From Neobacillus rhizosphaerae (GTDB lineage: Bacteria > Bacillota > Bacilli > Bacillales > Cytobacillaceae): 64,000 nt of DNA. Below are positions 7,632 through 16,082 of the stretch, in pieces. The notes under the pieces were generated by a model. That model was not told where the DNA came from. It saw nothing but the letters and a program-made list of their open reading frames with translations, and did not search any database. Location: assembly GCF_937468385.1 (NCBI RefSeq), contig NZ_CALBWS010000014.1, positions 1 to 64,000 on the forward strand. The letters are read 5' to 3'. Positions within the stretch are counted from its first letter, which is position 1, and the number at the start of each line of letters is the position of its first letter. The translations under genes and the position numbers were made by a program.

Positions 7632-9098
7632 TTAAGTGACTTTTAAACCTCTGCTCTTTGTTGATGGTAGGTCTTTTTTCTCCGGTATAGCCAAACTAAC
7701 AATTACTCCCACTACCAGTGCTAGAACTAATGTTGCTCCACGGGAGGTAACAATTCCCTCAAGAGGCGTATTGATCCAAATAATGGTACTGATAAAGCCA
7801 GTGAGAAGTGCAGCAATTACTCCAGCACCGGACATTCGTTTCCAAAAGAATGTTAAAAGAATAGCGGCGGCAAAACTGTTTCCAACACCTGCCCATGCCC
7901 AGCCAATAACCACGTATATTAACGATTTAGACATAAGACCGATGACTAGACCAATTAAACCTACAACCGTCACTGAAATACGTGAAATCATTAATAGTTG
8001 TTTCTCATTTAAATTTAGCCCCATAACCTTGTGTAAAATATCTTCGCTTATTGAGGTGGAGACGACTAATAATTGAGAAGAGGCTGTTGACATGATGGCA
8101 GCAAGAATACCTGCAAGTAAAATACCAACTAACCACCCTGGAAGTAATTCAGTCAGCATAAATGGTAATATCATTTCAACGTTTTCAACTCCACCTGATC
8201 CGTACAAGGTCAACCCTGTAATACCAATTAAAAATGCTCCTCCATATGCTAAAACTCCCCAAAGAATCGCAGCATTTCTACCGATTTTCGCATCCTTATC
8301 ATTTCTTAACGCCATAAATCTTGCGCTAATATGTGGCTGCCCTCCCAAATACCCTAAGGCCCATGAAAAATTTGTATAGATTAGCAGTCCAATTCCTACC
8401 CCTGTTAAACCACCTGTCCAAGAGGCCGCACCATTTCCAGCGTGAACAAGTGCATCACTAATGGATAAGTCTAAAGATCCAATTTTGAACAAGGCAACAA
8501 TCGGCAAAACAACGAGAGTGATAACCATTAAAATAGCTTGAATGGCATCCGTCCATACAACCGATAAGAATCCTCCCAAACATGAATATACGATGACAAC
8601 AACTGCGATAATTAGAATGCCTACTAATGGTTTAATCCCCATCGTTTGTTCTAAAGTCTTACCTGTCCCACCAAATTGGGTCCCAACATAAAGAGTAAAG
8701 AAAGGAATGATGATTAATGCCCCAATCCCTCTTATTAAATTTCCGTGGTTGGGAAATCTAGCTGATAAATAATCTGGAAGAGTCAGAGCATTATACTTTA
8801 TTCTCTCCTGCATAAACTTTTTAGCTAAAAATAACCATGAAATAATGATTCCAGCTAACATCCCGATAAACAGCCATATACTAGAAAGTCCAGTCGAAAA
8901 AGCAAAACCCGTAGCTCCAAGCAATAACCAGGCAGACGCTTCTGTGGATCTTTCTGAAAAAGCCAAGGCCCAACCGGGAATTTTATTTCCTCCAAGATGG
9001 TAATCCTCATATCCCAGCTCTTTGCGGCTAAAATAGATTCCTATCCCAATCATTGCTACAAAGTAAAGAATTAGTTCAATTAGAACTATCATATCCAT
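7632..9098 (-). CDS. Sodium:solute symporter (SSS family, PutP-like)
   Basis: The 488-aa integral membrane protein has about 13 hydrophobic segments and the SSS fold. The motif SERSTEASAWLLLGATGF (near residue 50) matches the PutP sodium/proline-binding region, and GGFLSVVWTDAIQAILM is also typical. It imports an organic substrate with sodium. Its place between the cupin and the amine oxidase suggests it brings in the compound degraded by the cluster; proline or a betaine-like amino acid derivative is possible but unproven. The start is ATG 9098, downstream of AAGGGGCGAG; the longer frame to 9131 has no ribosome binding site. Confidence 0.9.
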   Translation of the reverse strand: MDMIVLIELILYFVAMIGIGIYFSRKELGYEDYHLGGNKIPGWALAFSERSTEASAWLLLGATGFAFSTGLSSIWLFIGMLAGIIISWLFLAKKFMQERIKYNALTLPDYLSARFPNHGNLIRGIGALIIIPFFTLYVGTQFGGTGKTLEQTMGIKPLVGILIIAVVVIVYSCLGGFLSVVWTDAIQAILMVITLVVLPIVALFKIGSLDLSISDALVHAGNGAASWTGGLTGVGIGLLIYTNFSWALGYLGGQPHISARFMALRNDKDAKIGRNAAILWGVLAYGGAFLIGITGLTLYGSGGVENVEMILPFMLTELLPGWLVGILLAGILAAIMSTASSQLLVVSTSISEDILHKVMGLNLNEKQLLMISRISVTVVGLIGLVIGLMSKSLIYVVIGWAWAGVGNSFAAAILLTFFWKRMSGAGVIAALLTGFISTIIWINTPLEGIVTSRGATLVLALVVGVIVSLAIPEKKDLPSTKSRGLKVT

Positions 9099-9271
9099 AC
9101 TATACTCGCCCCTTTTCCAATTTTTCTTCATCGTTCATAAGACTTTTGATTTAAAAGGTTGGTAATCCTATACTCCGATTATTCATAATAGTATGAATAT
9201 TAATCTTAGAATTATTGGCTTTTTGTGAATTAAAATCAACAATGAGGTTTTTACCATGGGGCATTTGTATT

Positions 9272-9312
9272 AGATGAAACATCTATTTTATGTAAAAATA
9301 GATGTTTCATCT
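9272..9312. terminator. Long perfect hairpin between cupin and symporter genes
   Basis: The two 18-bp arms (9272-9289 and 9295-9312) are exact complements separated by a 5-nt loop. It begins 7 bp past the cupin stop. There is no strong T-run on the minus strand, so it may be a partial terminator or an mRNA-stabilising or processing hairpin that separates expression of the enzyme and transporter genes. Confidence 0.65.
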
Positions 9313-9318
9313 GATTGA

Positions 9319-9666
9319 CTATAGTTTGTTCCAATTGGCTGGATATAAAGAAAATAGAAAGGTTCCTTGGGAAACAGCCTCATAAACGATGGATGTCCCC
9401 TTTTCTATAAAAAATGAATCTCCCTCCTTCCCTACCATGATTTCTCCATTTGATTCAATTATTATTTCACCTTCGGTTACGTACAATATTTCATCATAAC
9501 GGACAGTCCAGGGAAATCTACACTTCTCCATCTTTACCATTCCGCCGCCAAGAGTGGGAGAAAGTTCATCTGTTACAAACCGAGCGATTTTCGCCACTCC
9601 AGTTCCGAATGTTCCGTTTAATGTTTCAAAAAAATAGCCCTTTTCTTCTAATAATTTGACACCCAT
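9319..9666 (-). CDS. Cupin-domain protein (EutQ-like)
   Basis: This 115-aa single-domain cupin has a double-stranded beta-helix. The stretch RYDEILYVTEGEIIIESNG (about residues 56-74) and GDSFFIEKGTSIVYEA (second cupin motif) resemble the EutQ and DUF861 cupins. The usual His-rich metal site is weak: the first motif shows no HxH, so metal binding is uncertain. Small cupins in catabolic operons can be isomerases, sugar or amine binders, or acetate-kinase-like (EutQ). Here the role is unassigned. The start ATG 9666 follows AAGGAGGAATTTG; an upstream in-frame start would overlap the SDR gene. Confidence 0.7.
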   Translation of the reverse strand: MGVKLLEEKGYFFETLNGTFGTGVAKIARFVTDELSPTLGGGMVKMEKCRFPWTVRYDEILYVTEGEIIIESNGEIMVGKEGDSFFIEKGTSIVYEAVSQGTFLFSLYPANWNKL

Positions 9667-9680
9667 CAAATTCCTCCTTA

Positions 9681-10439
9681 TTACCAACCGCCATAAGCAA
9701 CCCATCCACCATCGACATTGTAAATGGAACCTGTAACATAACTTGATTCTTCTGATGCTAGAAATAATACAACGTCTGCCACTTCTTTTGTCGTACCAAA
9801 GCGATTTAATGGTGTACGTCTAATTACATCTGCATCCCCATATCCACCCGCTTCCTGATCGGTTTCATCCAATGGTGTTTTAATATAAGCAGGAGCTACA
9901 CCATTGACACGAATATTTTTTTCTGCCCATTCCACGGCCAAGACTTTCGTTAACCCATTCATCGCAAACTTTGTTGAACTATACGCCGCTCTCATAGGGA
10001 CGCAAACTTGACCATAAACGGAAGTGATATTAATGATGGATCCCCCATTACCCTGCATATATTTAGCCGCTTCTTGGCAGCCGAAAAAGGTACCAGTCAG
10101 ATTGGTATCAATAACAGTCCGCCAATCTTCTTCACTTAATTCAATGGAAGGGCCAATCCGGTTGACTCCCGCATTATTTACTAGTACATCTAACCCACCA
10201 AACTTTTCAACCGTTTTTTCCATCAGTGTAATGACCGATTGCTTATTGGACATATCTGCAGCAATAGCATATACATCGTATCCCTTTTCTTTAAGTACTT
10301 TAGCCGTCTTGTCCGCTCGTTCTTGACTTCTTGAATTAACGACAACCTTGGCGCCTTCTTGGGCAAATCGTTCTGCAATAGCTTCACCAATTCCCATACT
10401 TGACCCTGTTACAATACAAACCTTATCTTTTAACCTCAA
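9681..10439 (-). CDS. Short-chain dehydrogenase/reductase (SDR)
   Basis: The 252-aa classical SDR shows the cofactor motif TGSSMGIG (residues 9-16), the NNAG motif, the catalytic Ser in NITSVYGQ, and YSSTKFA (YxxxK). It oxidises or reduces a hydroxyl/keto group with NAD(P)(H). The start is taken as TTG 10439, 8 nt after GGGAG, giving MRLKDKV, a typical SDR opening; the GTG at 10448 is only 1 nt from the GGGAG. It lies 24 bp from the leucine-dehydrogenase-type gene and is probably co-transcribed. A hydroxylated amino-acid-derived intermediate is a plausible substrate. Confidence 0.85.
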   Translation of the reverse strand: MRLKDKVCIVTGSSMGIGEAIAERFAQEGAKVVVNSRSQERADKTAKVLKEKGYDVYAIAADMSNKQSVITLMEKTVEKFGGLDVLVNNAGVNRIGPSIELSEEDWRTVIDTNLTGTFFGCQEAAKYMQGNGGSIINITSVYGQVCVPMRAAYSSTKFAMNGLTKVLAVEWAEKNIRVNGVAPAYIKTPLDETDQEAGGYGDADVIRRTPLNRFGTTKEVADVVLFLASEESSYVTGSIYNVDGGWVAYGGW

Positions 10440-10463
10440 ATTGATCACACTCCCGACTTAATT

Positions 10464-11558
10464 TTAATTAAAGATAGAAACTTGTTTCCGCAATTGTTTC
10501 GCCTTCCCAACACTTTCAATTCTTCTTTCTGCAAATAAATCAGCAGCTTTATAGGTTGGTATATTTTCTGTTTTTGAAATATGAATTAAATCGGTCATCG
10601 TTTCATAGATTCGTTTGACAGCATTGATCCCTCTTTGTTCATTAAATCCACCCGGTTTGATCCGATCTGTATCAAAAATAGTTCCACCAGCATTGGCAAT
10701 ATAATCAGGAGCATAAAGGATACCTAATTCATCTAAGAAATTACCATGCTTCTCTTCCGCAAGCTGGTTATTTGCAGATCCAGCAACAATCGAACATTTT
10801 AACTCTTCTATCGAACGGTCATTGATAACTTTTCCAAGCGCACATGGGGAATAAATATCAACATCCAATGCATGTATCCTCTCTACAGACTCTATATTTG
10901 TTCCAAACTCTTCTGATACTTCTTTAACCCTTTTATCATCAATATCCGCTATAGTGATATTTGCTCGTTCTTGTGCAAGATATTTCACTAGATGGTAACC
11001 AACATTTCCAACACCTTGAACTGCAATTTGTACACCTTTAAGACTGTCGGTTCCAAGCTTTTCCTTAGCACAAGCTTTTATAGCTTGGTATACACCTAGA
11101 GCAGTATAAGGTGATATTTCCCCCGCACCGCCAAACTCTCTTGGAAGCGTAACGACATAAGGAGTTTCCGAACGGATGGTTTCCATATCTCTTAATGTAG
11201 TACCTACATCTTGCCCAGTAATATATAACCCATTTAACCGATTAATAAAGCGCCCGAATGTCCTAAATAAGGCTTCACTTTTTTGTTTCTTTGGATCACC
11301 AATAATAACTGCCTTTCCACCGCCAAGGTCTACTCCAGCAGCAGCATATTTATATGTCATCCCTCTACCAAGTCGAAGAGAATCCTCTATTGCATCCCAT
11401 TCGTTTTGATAGGTCCACATTCTTAAACCGCCCGTTGCTGGCCCTAACGTTGTATCATGAATGCAAACAACACCCTTTAGGCCTGTTTCGTTATCATTAA
11501 AAAAGAATAGATTTTCATAATTGTATTTTTCTAAGTATTCGTAGATTTTGCCTTCCAT
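10464..11558 (-). CDS. Leucine dehydrogenase-type (Glu/Leu/Phe/Val dehydrogenase)
   Basis: The 364-aa length matches Bacillus leucine dehydrogenase. It has GPATGGLRMW (substrate pocket), the catalytic Lys region TYKYAAAGVDLGGGKAVI (about residues 77-94), and the NAD-binding VQGVGNVGYHLVKYL (around residue 180). The reaction is NAD-dependent oxidative deamination of a branched-chain or related L-amino acid to a 2-oxo acid plus ammonia. The neighbouring KorAB would take the oxo acid to acyl-CoA, which supports a catabolic role. In Bacillus the housekeeping copy sits in the bkd operon with ptb and buk; this one does not, so it is likely a substrate-specific paralogue. Confidence 0.85.
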   Translation of the reverse strand: MEGKIYEYLEKYNYENLFFFNDNETGLKGVVCIHDTTLGPATGGLRMWTYQNEWDAIEDSLRLGRGMTYKYAAAGVDLGGGKAVIIGDPKKQKSEALFRTFGRFINRLNGLYITGQDVGTTLRDMETIRSETPYVVTLPREFGGAGEISPYTALGVYQAIKACAKEKLGTDSLKGVQIAVQGVGNVGYHLVKYLAQERANITIADIDDKRVKEVSEEFGTNIESVERIHALDVDIYSPCALGKVINDRSIEELKCSIVAGSANNQLAEEKHGNFLDELGILYAPDYIANAGGTIFDTDRIKPGGFNEQRGINAVKRIYETMTDLIHISKTENIPTYKAADLFAERRIESVGKAKQLRKQVSIFN

Positions 11559-11596
11559 GTCTTCACCCCTGAATTTAATTTATAGTTTATGAGAAT

Positions 11597-12421
11597 TTAA
11601 ACAATTCTTGTTTTTAGATATGAAAGTACATCCATATCGACAACATTTTGTTGCTGGTATCTAGTAATATCCTTTTTATTCTGCCAAAGAACACCCGCGG
11701 TAAAAGGATTTTCAGAAAGTAAGGAAATGAACTCTGGACTTGTTTCCGCAGGAAGTGCTTGATAAGTAATTTTCTCTCTGTAAAAATCGTATCCCTGTGC
11801 CTTGTTAAAAACGACACACGGGCTAAATACATTTATTAAGGAAAAACCATCATGTTGTATCCCCCTAATAATTAGATCTTCCAAATGTTTTATGTCACCA
11901 GAAAAGCCCTGGCCGATAAATGTTGCCCCAGAAGACCATGCTAAGAGTAGTGGATTAATGGGCTGGTCAAGATTCCCCTCGGGTGAAGTCGATGATTCAT
12001 AACCCAATGGACTGGTTGGTGATGTTTGACCTTTTGTATTTCCGTATACCGAATTATCCATAACAATATAGGTGACAGGCAAATTTCTTCGGGCAGCATG
12101 AACCAGATGTCCTACCCCAATTCCATATCCGTCACCATCTCCACCAGCTGCGATCACGGTTAGTTCCGGCCGAGAAGATTTAATACCTAATGCAGTTGGT
12201 AAAGTTCGACCATGGGTAGTATGGATAGAGTAGCCTCCATAGTAGTGGGATATTTTCCCACTACATCCAATCCCTGAAACCAGAACTGAATTTTCTGGTC
12301 TAATATTTAAATTTGCTAAAGCACTTTGGATTCCCCTTAATACACCAAAGTCTCCACAGCCGGGACACCATGTTGGAGTATTTCCATTGGAGAAATCCTT
12401 TGCGGTTAATGTTGCTGACAT
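11597..12421 (-). CDS. korB: 2-oxoacid:ferredoxin oxidoreductase, beta subunit
   Basis: The 274-aa TPP-binding subunit carries WCPGCGDFGVL near the N-terminus, GIGCSGKISHY, and the TPP/Mg motif GGDGDGYGIGVGHLVHAA followed by DNSVYGNTKGQTSPTS. Cysteines in CPGC, GCSG and SPCVVF fit the single [4Fe-4S] cluster of KorB-type enzymes. With KorA it decarboxylates a 2-oxo acid (2-oxoglutarate, branched-chain keto acid or similar) to acyl-CoA and reduces ferredoxin. Beside an amino-acid dehydrogenase the substrate is more likely an amino-acid-derived keto acid than the TCA intermediate; that is inference. RBS GGGGGATAAA precedes ATG. Confidence 0.88.
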   Translation of the reverse strand: MSATLTAKDFSNGNTPTWCPGCGDFGVLRGIQSALANLNIRPENSVLVSGIGCSGKISHYYGGYSIHTTHGRTLPTALGIKSSRPELTVIAAGGDGDGYGIGVGHLVHAARRNLPVTYIVMDNSVYGNTKGQTSPTSPLGYESSTSPEGNLDQPINPLLLAWSSGATFIGQGFSGDIKHLEDLIIRGIQHDGFSLINVFSPCVVFNKAQGYDFYREKITYQALPAETSPEFISLLSENPFTAGVLWQNKKDITRYQQQNVVDMDVLSYLKTRIV

Positions 12422-12431
12422 TTTATCCCCC

Positions 12432-14108
12432 CTAATTTGTCAGATTACTTGTAACTCCGTTTAAAATTGTTAATATCTCTTCACTAAATTCTTTGTCCGT
12501 ATAGTGTTCACCATCAAACCGTAAAAGAGAAAGGACCTCTTTATCCTTTAACCCAGGTTCTAAAATGGATCGTATTTGAGCTTTGGCATTATACTCCGCC
12601 ACAACAATTCTTTTAGAATTTTTCAATGCTATAGTTAATTCTTCCTTTGGTAGTGGAGCAAGTTGACGTATTAGCAAACCTTGATAAACATCAGGGTTAT
12701 TTTTAACAAAGTGCTCAATTAATTCCCCCATTGCCCCTGTTCCAATAATGGTAATTGGAGCTTCCTTATCACCTATTGTGGAGAAGGGCCTATTAAATCG
12801 AATGGAGTTAGCCTTATTTAACCTTCTGATATGCAAAGTACTTCGAACCTTTTTAAAATCTGGTTCCATTAGACCTCTTTCATCATGCTCATCACCACTT
12901 GCAACATAAGCTCCACCTTTTACACCAGGGACTGTTCGAAAAGGTGGCGAACTGCCTACTGCTTCAAATCTTTTATAAGTACCTTCAAATGGTGATTCTA
13001 ATATAGTTGGTCCTCGGTCGATTTTAACGAAGCTGATAGCGCTTTCAATTTTTTCCCATGGAATAGATATTTTTCTAAGTGCAAGGTCTAAATCTAATGC
13101 AAGTATCACGGGGCATTGATAATATTCTGAGAGGTTGAGTGCTTCTTGTATTGTGACGATACAATCTAAAACACTTGTTGGGGTGAGTAGGATCCGGGCA
13201 AACTCCCCGTGTCCTGCATTCATAAGGTGTAATAAATCACTTTGTTCGGTTTTGGTCGGCATTCCTGTAGAAGGTCCACCGCGCTGATTATCTACTAACA
13301 CAAGTGGAATTTCAGTTGCTGCTGCATAACCCAATCCTTCGGTCATTAATGCTAATCCTGGTCCACTAGTTGCCACAAAAGTACGTTTGCCGGCATAGCT
13401 GCATCCTAATGCGGCATGGATAGCTGCTATCTCATCCTCTACCTGAAAGGCTCCTCCCCCTAATGGTGGCAGCCACTTTGAGAAGTTCTCCAATATTTCG
13501 GATGCAGGAGTAATGGGGTACCCGTAATAATACCTTACATCTCCAGCAATTGCCCCAAGGCATAAAGCATCATTTCCCGAGATAGTTGCATTTTCAATTT
13601 CAAGGTCTGTCATTGGGTTTTCTGATAAAACTGTTAATCCTAATTGATAACCTGCTTCGAATAAATCGGTATTTTTCCCCTTTTTAAACTTCATTTCCAC
13701 CTCTGTCAATACCAGTTGATATGGAATACCTAGATGGCCACATATAATCCCTAAAGACCAAACGTTAAATCCAAGTTTAGGAGGATTTCCTTGATGCTCG
13801 CTTGGTATACTCTTAACATTCTCAGGACCAAATATCATGGATGTATCTTTTAACCTGGATAAATAACGATCTACACCTTCATCGGTCCAAACAATGGCCA
13901 AATCGATTTCTTCTATTCTAGGTGGTGGCTCAGTTTCAAACCTATCGGCAATATAAATCTCAAAAGAAGTATTACCACCACGAATGATGGTTGAAAAATC
14001 CCGCCAATTTCTATGAGTATATCCAAGTGATTCAATAACTTTTGATAGAATTTCACCGGCAGTTTCAATCCCTTGTCCCGTTAATCCAAATAGTGCAATA
14101 CTTTTCAA
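12432..14108 (-). CDS. korA: 2-oxoacid:acceptor oxidoreductase, fused gamma-alpha subunit
   Basis: The 558-aa protein fuses an N-terminal gamma domain (SIALFGLTGQGIETAGEIL) to an alpha pyrimidine-binding domain. It contains YYGYPITPASEILENFS, the YPITP signature of CoA-dependent keto acid:ferredoxin oxidoreductases, and a C-terminal domain II near residue 440-540. It forms the catalytic heterodimer with the beta subunit encoded 10 bp downstream. The start is TTG 14108, 7 nt after GGAGGG. It is the first gene of the block, facing the GntR regulator across 136 bp with a palindrome. No ferredoxin gene is seen nearby. Confidence 0.88.
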   Translation of the reverse strand: MKSIALFGLTGQGIETAGEILSKVIESLGYTHRNWRDFSTIIRGGNTSFEIYIADRFETEPPPRIEEIDLAIVWTDEGVDRYLSRLKDTSMIFGPENVKSIPSEHQGNPPKLGFNVWSLGIICGHLGIPYQLVLTEVEMKFKKGKNTDLFEAGYQLGLTVLSENPMTDLEIENATISGNDALCLGAIAGDVRYYYGYPITPASEILENFSKWLPPLGGGAFQVEDEIAAIHAALGCSYAGKRTFVATSGPGLALMTEGLGYAAATEIPLVLVDNQRGGPSTGMPTKTEQSDLLHLMNAGHGEFARILLTPTSVLDCIVTIQEALNLSEYYQCPVILALDLDLALRKISIPWEKIESAISFVKIDRGPTILESPFEGTYKRFEAVGSSPPFRTVPGVKGGAYVASGDEHDERGLMEPDFKKVRSTLHIRRLNKANSIRFNRPFSTIGDKEAPITIIGTGAMGELIEHFVKNNPDVYQGLLIRQLAPLPKEELTIALKNSKRIVVAEYNAKAQIRSILEPGLKDKEVLSLLRFDGEHYTDKEFSEEILTILNGVTSNLTN

Positions 14109-14130
14109 AAAATTCCCTCCTTTTGTAAAG

Positions 14131-14175
14131 ATAATATCTAGCGTTGATATATAATATCTGATATATTAGATATTA
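14131..14175. promoter_or_regulatory. Candidate GntR operator (inverted and direct repeats)
   Basis: TAATATCT (14152-14159) and AGATATTA (14168-14175) form a perfect 8-bp inverted repeat with an 8-bp spacer. ATAATATCT occurs again at 14131-14139, exactly 20 bp (about two helical turns) upstream. Lying between divergent korA and the GntR gene, it is the obvious site for autoregulation and operon control. Binding is inferred. Confidence 0.6.
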
Positions 14176-14244
14176 ATACCAATAATTTTAATTGTCAATA
14201 ATTTCTGAATATAAAATATATTTTTGTTCATGGAGGGAATGAAT

Positions 14245-14898
14245 ATGATAAATGCAGCTTTCGATAACCGTAATTTAAATGAAAAAATTTATTACTTTTT
14301 AAGGAATAAAATAGTAAATAATGAATTAACGCCAGGAACAAGAATCGATTATAATGAAATCGCTAATGAGTTGGGTGTTAGTAAAACGCCTGTGAGAGAT
14401 GCATTGCAACTACTCTCACAAGATGGTTTAGTAGATGTAAAAAGCAGGTCCGGCACATTTGTTAGTCAACCAAATGTAAAAGATATAGAGGAAATATATG
14501 AAGTTAGAAAAGCACTTGAAAGGCAAGCAATAAAATTATCAATGACAAAAATGCCACGCCAAATTTTAGAAAAGATTTATCAAAATGTCTTGGATGTTGA
14601 TAACGATATTGATACGGGGGACTTAAACTCCTTTTTTCAGTCAGATAGAAATCTTCACAAAACCTTAATAACCTATTCAGGAAACAGCCGCTTAATAAAA
14701 ATGATGGAATCACTTGAAGCTCAAATTAGCTGGATTGGTGTAATGATTGCTCACTCTCAGGAAAGACCACGCCAGGCAAATAGCGAGCACAAGGAAATTC
14801 TTAATGCACTTTTACAATCAGATGTACTATTAGCACAAAATCTTATGGAAGAACATATTGAAACCATTAAGCAAATGACATTGAAGGATTTTAGATAA
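14245..14898 (+). CDS. GntR-family regulator with FCD domain
   Basis: The 217-aa protein has an N-terminal winged helix (PGTRIDYNEIANELGVSK, then TPVRDALQLLSQDGLV) and a C-terminal all-helical FCD domain. The FCD domain keeps His residues in RNLHKTL, SEHKEIL and EEHIETI that typically bind a metal near the effector site. FCD regulators respond to organic acids or acyl-CoAs and usually repress an adjacent catabolic operon. The start is ATG 14245, 7 nt after GGAGGG; two earlier in-frame ATGs contain or abut that ribosome binding site. It is divergent from korA, consistent with control of the 2.2-14.1 kb block. Confidence 0.88.
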   Translation: MINAAFDNRNLNEKIYYFLRNKIVNNELTPGTRIDYNEIANELGVSKTPVRDALQLLSQDGLVDVKSRSGTFVSQPNVKDIEEIYEVRKALERQAIKLSMTKMPRQILEKIYQNVLDVDNDIDTGDLNSFFQSDRNLHKTLITYSGNSRLIKMMESLEAQISWIGVMIAHSQERPRQANSEHKEILNALLQSDVLLAQNLMEEHIETIKQMTLKDFR

Positions 14899-15540
14899 AA
14901 AAAAATTTAGATCAATTACTTGTTGATTCATTATAGATTTTTTTAGTAATATAAATTGTCTAAAAAAGCGCATAACTTCTAATGAGTAAATACATTATCC
15001 CACCAGGGGTTAGGCACTAACCTTAACCCCTTGCCTTTAGTTCATCCAAAAAAAGTGTTCTTAAACTATTTTCCAGCCTATACACTTCACATACTATTCT
15101 ACTAGTTTTACAAAATGTCCCAATAGGTATAGCCAGGATACTTTAAATATGGTCGTTTCTGTCACGATATTATACATTTAGGCGGACCAATGTCGAAAGG
15201 GTTCTACTACTGGGGCAGGCATTTTCCACCTTTGCTTAACTGTGCATTATTAGTAGTTTGTTCTTTACCTCAAGCCCAATGTTAGACAGTTTTAAAATAT
15301 CATCTTCAACAGTTGTTAAATTTGAAAAATTGCATCCAACTCTCGTGTTCGATATTATCAAATAGGTCTTCTTAACATGAAAGTTTCTATAACAAATAAT
15401 GTTTCTTAAACTCTTCAATAATGTTAGACCCGGTAATCTTCTGATTGTCATCAATAGAACCGTCCCCGTACCTCTTTATTATGGTTTTCTTTTTCACTTT
15501 CATGAGTTATAATAAAATTAAGTATTGCATAAATTAAAAA
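14899..15540. other. Intergenic region without a convincing gene
   Basis: It holds a hairpin at 15006-15032 (AGGGGTTA/TAACCCCT) that could end the GntR transcript. A 72-codon minus frame at 15236-15454 lacks a credible ribosome binding site. The ACCGTCCCCGTACC motif near 15460 is shared with Bacillus intergenic repeats. A TATAAT box at about 15511 could serve a plus-strand RNA entering the toxin locus. Confidence 0.4.
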
Positions 15541-15657
15541 AGACCGAACATGGCTGTAAACATGTCCGGTCCAACAATAGACGATCCCTCAAAGGGGTCG
15601 GCTTTATGGGCAGAATAATCCACCTGAGCCGTAAACTCAAGGGTGGATTATTTTTTT
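15515..15657 (+). ncRNA. Putative antisense RNA antitoxin (RatA-like)
   Basis: A plus-strand transcript starting after the TATAAT box near 15511 would end at a strong terminator: AATCCACCTGAG pairs with CTCAAGGGTGGATT, followed by seven or more T (15617-15657). It would overlap the 3' end of the convergent toxin mRNA, the layout of txpA/ratA. The start point is a guess, and the RNA is inferred from layout only. Confidence 0.45.
15542..15571 (-). terminator. Terminator of the toxin mRNA
   Basis: On the minus strand GACCGGACATG pairs with CATGTTCGGTC around a 9-nt loop and runs into TTTTTT. It ends a transcript that starts above 15731 and includes the 27-aa toxin. Confidence 0.75.
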
Positions 15658-15731
15658 GATTTAAATGACAGAATGGCAACGATTAAACTACCAAAGCCAA
15701 TCGCAAACATTAATGATTCAAAAACTGTCAC
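15648..15731 (-). CDS. Putative holin-like type I toxin (TxpA/BsrG group)
   Basis: The 27-codon frame encodes a single membrane helix with the family's characteristic opening: VTVFESLMFAIGFGSL, then IVAILSF and a short basic tail KSKK. Such peptides insert into the membrane and are silenced by an antisense RNA. The start is GTG 15731 (read as Met), about 10 nt after AAGGTGG; an overlapping ATG frame stops after five codons. Convergent terminators on both strands support a type I toxin-antitoxin arrangement. Most gene callers would miss it because of length. Confidence 0.75.
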   Translation of the reverse strand: MTVFESLMFAIGFGSLIVAILSFKSKK

Positions 15732-15989
15732 TCGACATCACCCACCTTCTGTTTGGGAGTGAGCCGACCACCCTTGAGAAATCCTATTCTATTGTATTAA
15801 AAGTATAACATACACTTACACAAAAAGGAACATACGTTTGCACAAAACAAGCAGCAGTTCTGTATAACTGGACTAAATTCCTTGCGGACATGCAAGCTCT
15901 ATCACAAACTAAGATACTAGCCTACTCTGCAGGTTTAGTTACGAAACTTTCATAAATTATCATGTCCCGTATGCTTCCACTTTTTTAAT

Positions 15990-16044
15990 AAAAAAATGCA
16001 TGACCACCAGTGCGTTAATACATTAACACGTCGGGGGTCATGCA
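15990..16044 (-). terminator. Long hairpin terminator
   Basis: TGCATGACC (15997-16005) pairs with GGTCATGCA (16036-16044), with an inner GTTAAT/ATTAAC stem. The minus strand then runs into seven T. It lies about 40 bp beyond the stop of the 115-aa gene. No feature is seen between the toxin promoter region and here (15790-15989). Confidence 0.75.
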
Positions 16045-16082
16045 CAAAAAAACTAGATAATGCATAGAAACATCCTTGTGCA

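Noticed and set aside
9319..9666. Cupin as a 2-oxoglutarate/Fe amino-acid dioxygenase
   Set aside because: It is only 115 aa, lacks an HxD...H iron site, and is much shorter than isoleucine dioxygenases.
15236..15454. 72-codon minus-strand frame (MMTIRRLPGL...)
   Set aside because: No credible ribosome binding site, the start lies in a GTACGGGGACGG repeat motif, and the composition is unlike a bacterial protein; kept as unexplained DNA.
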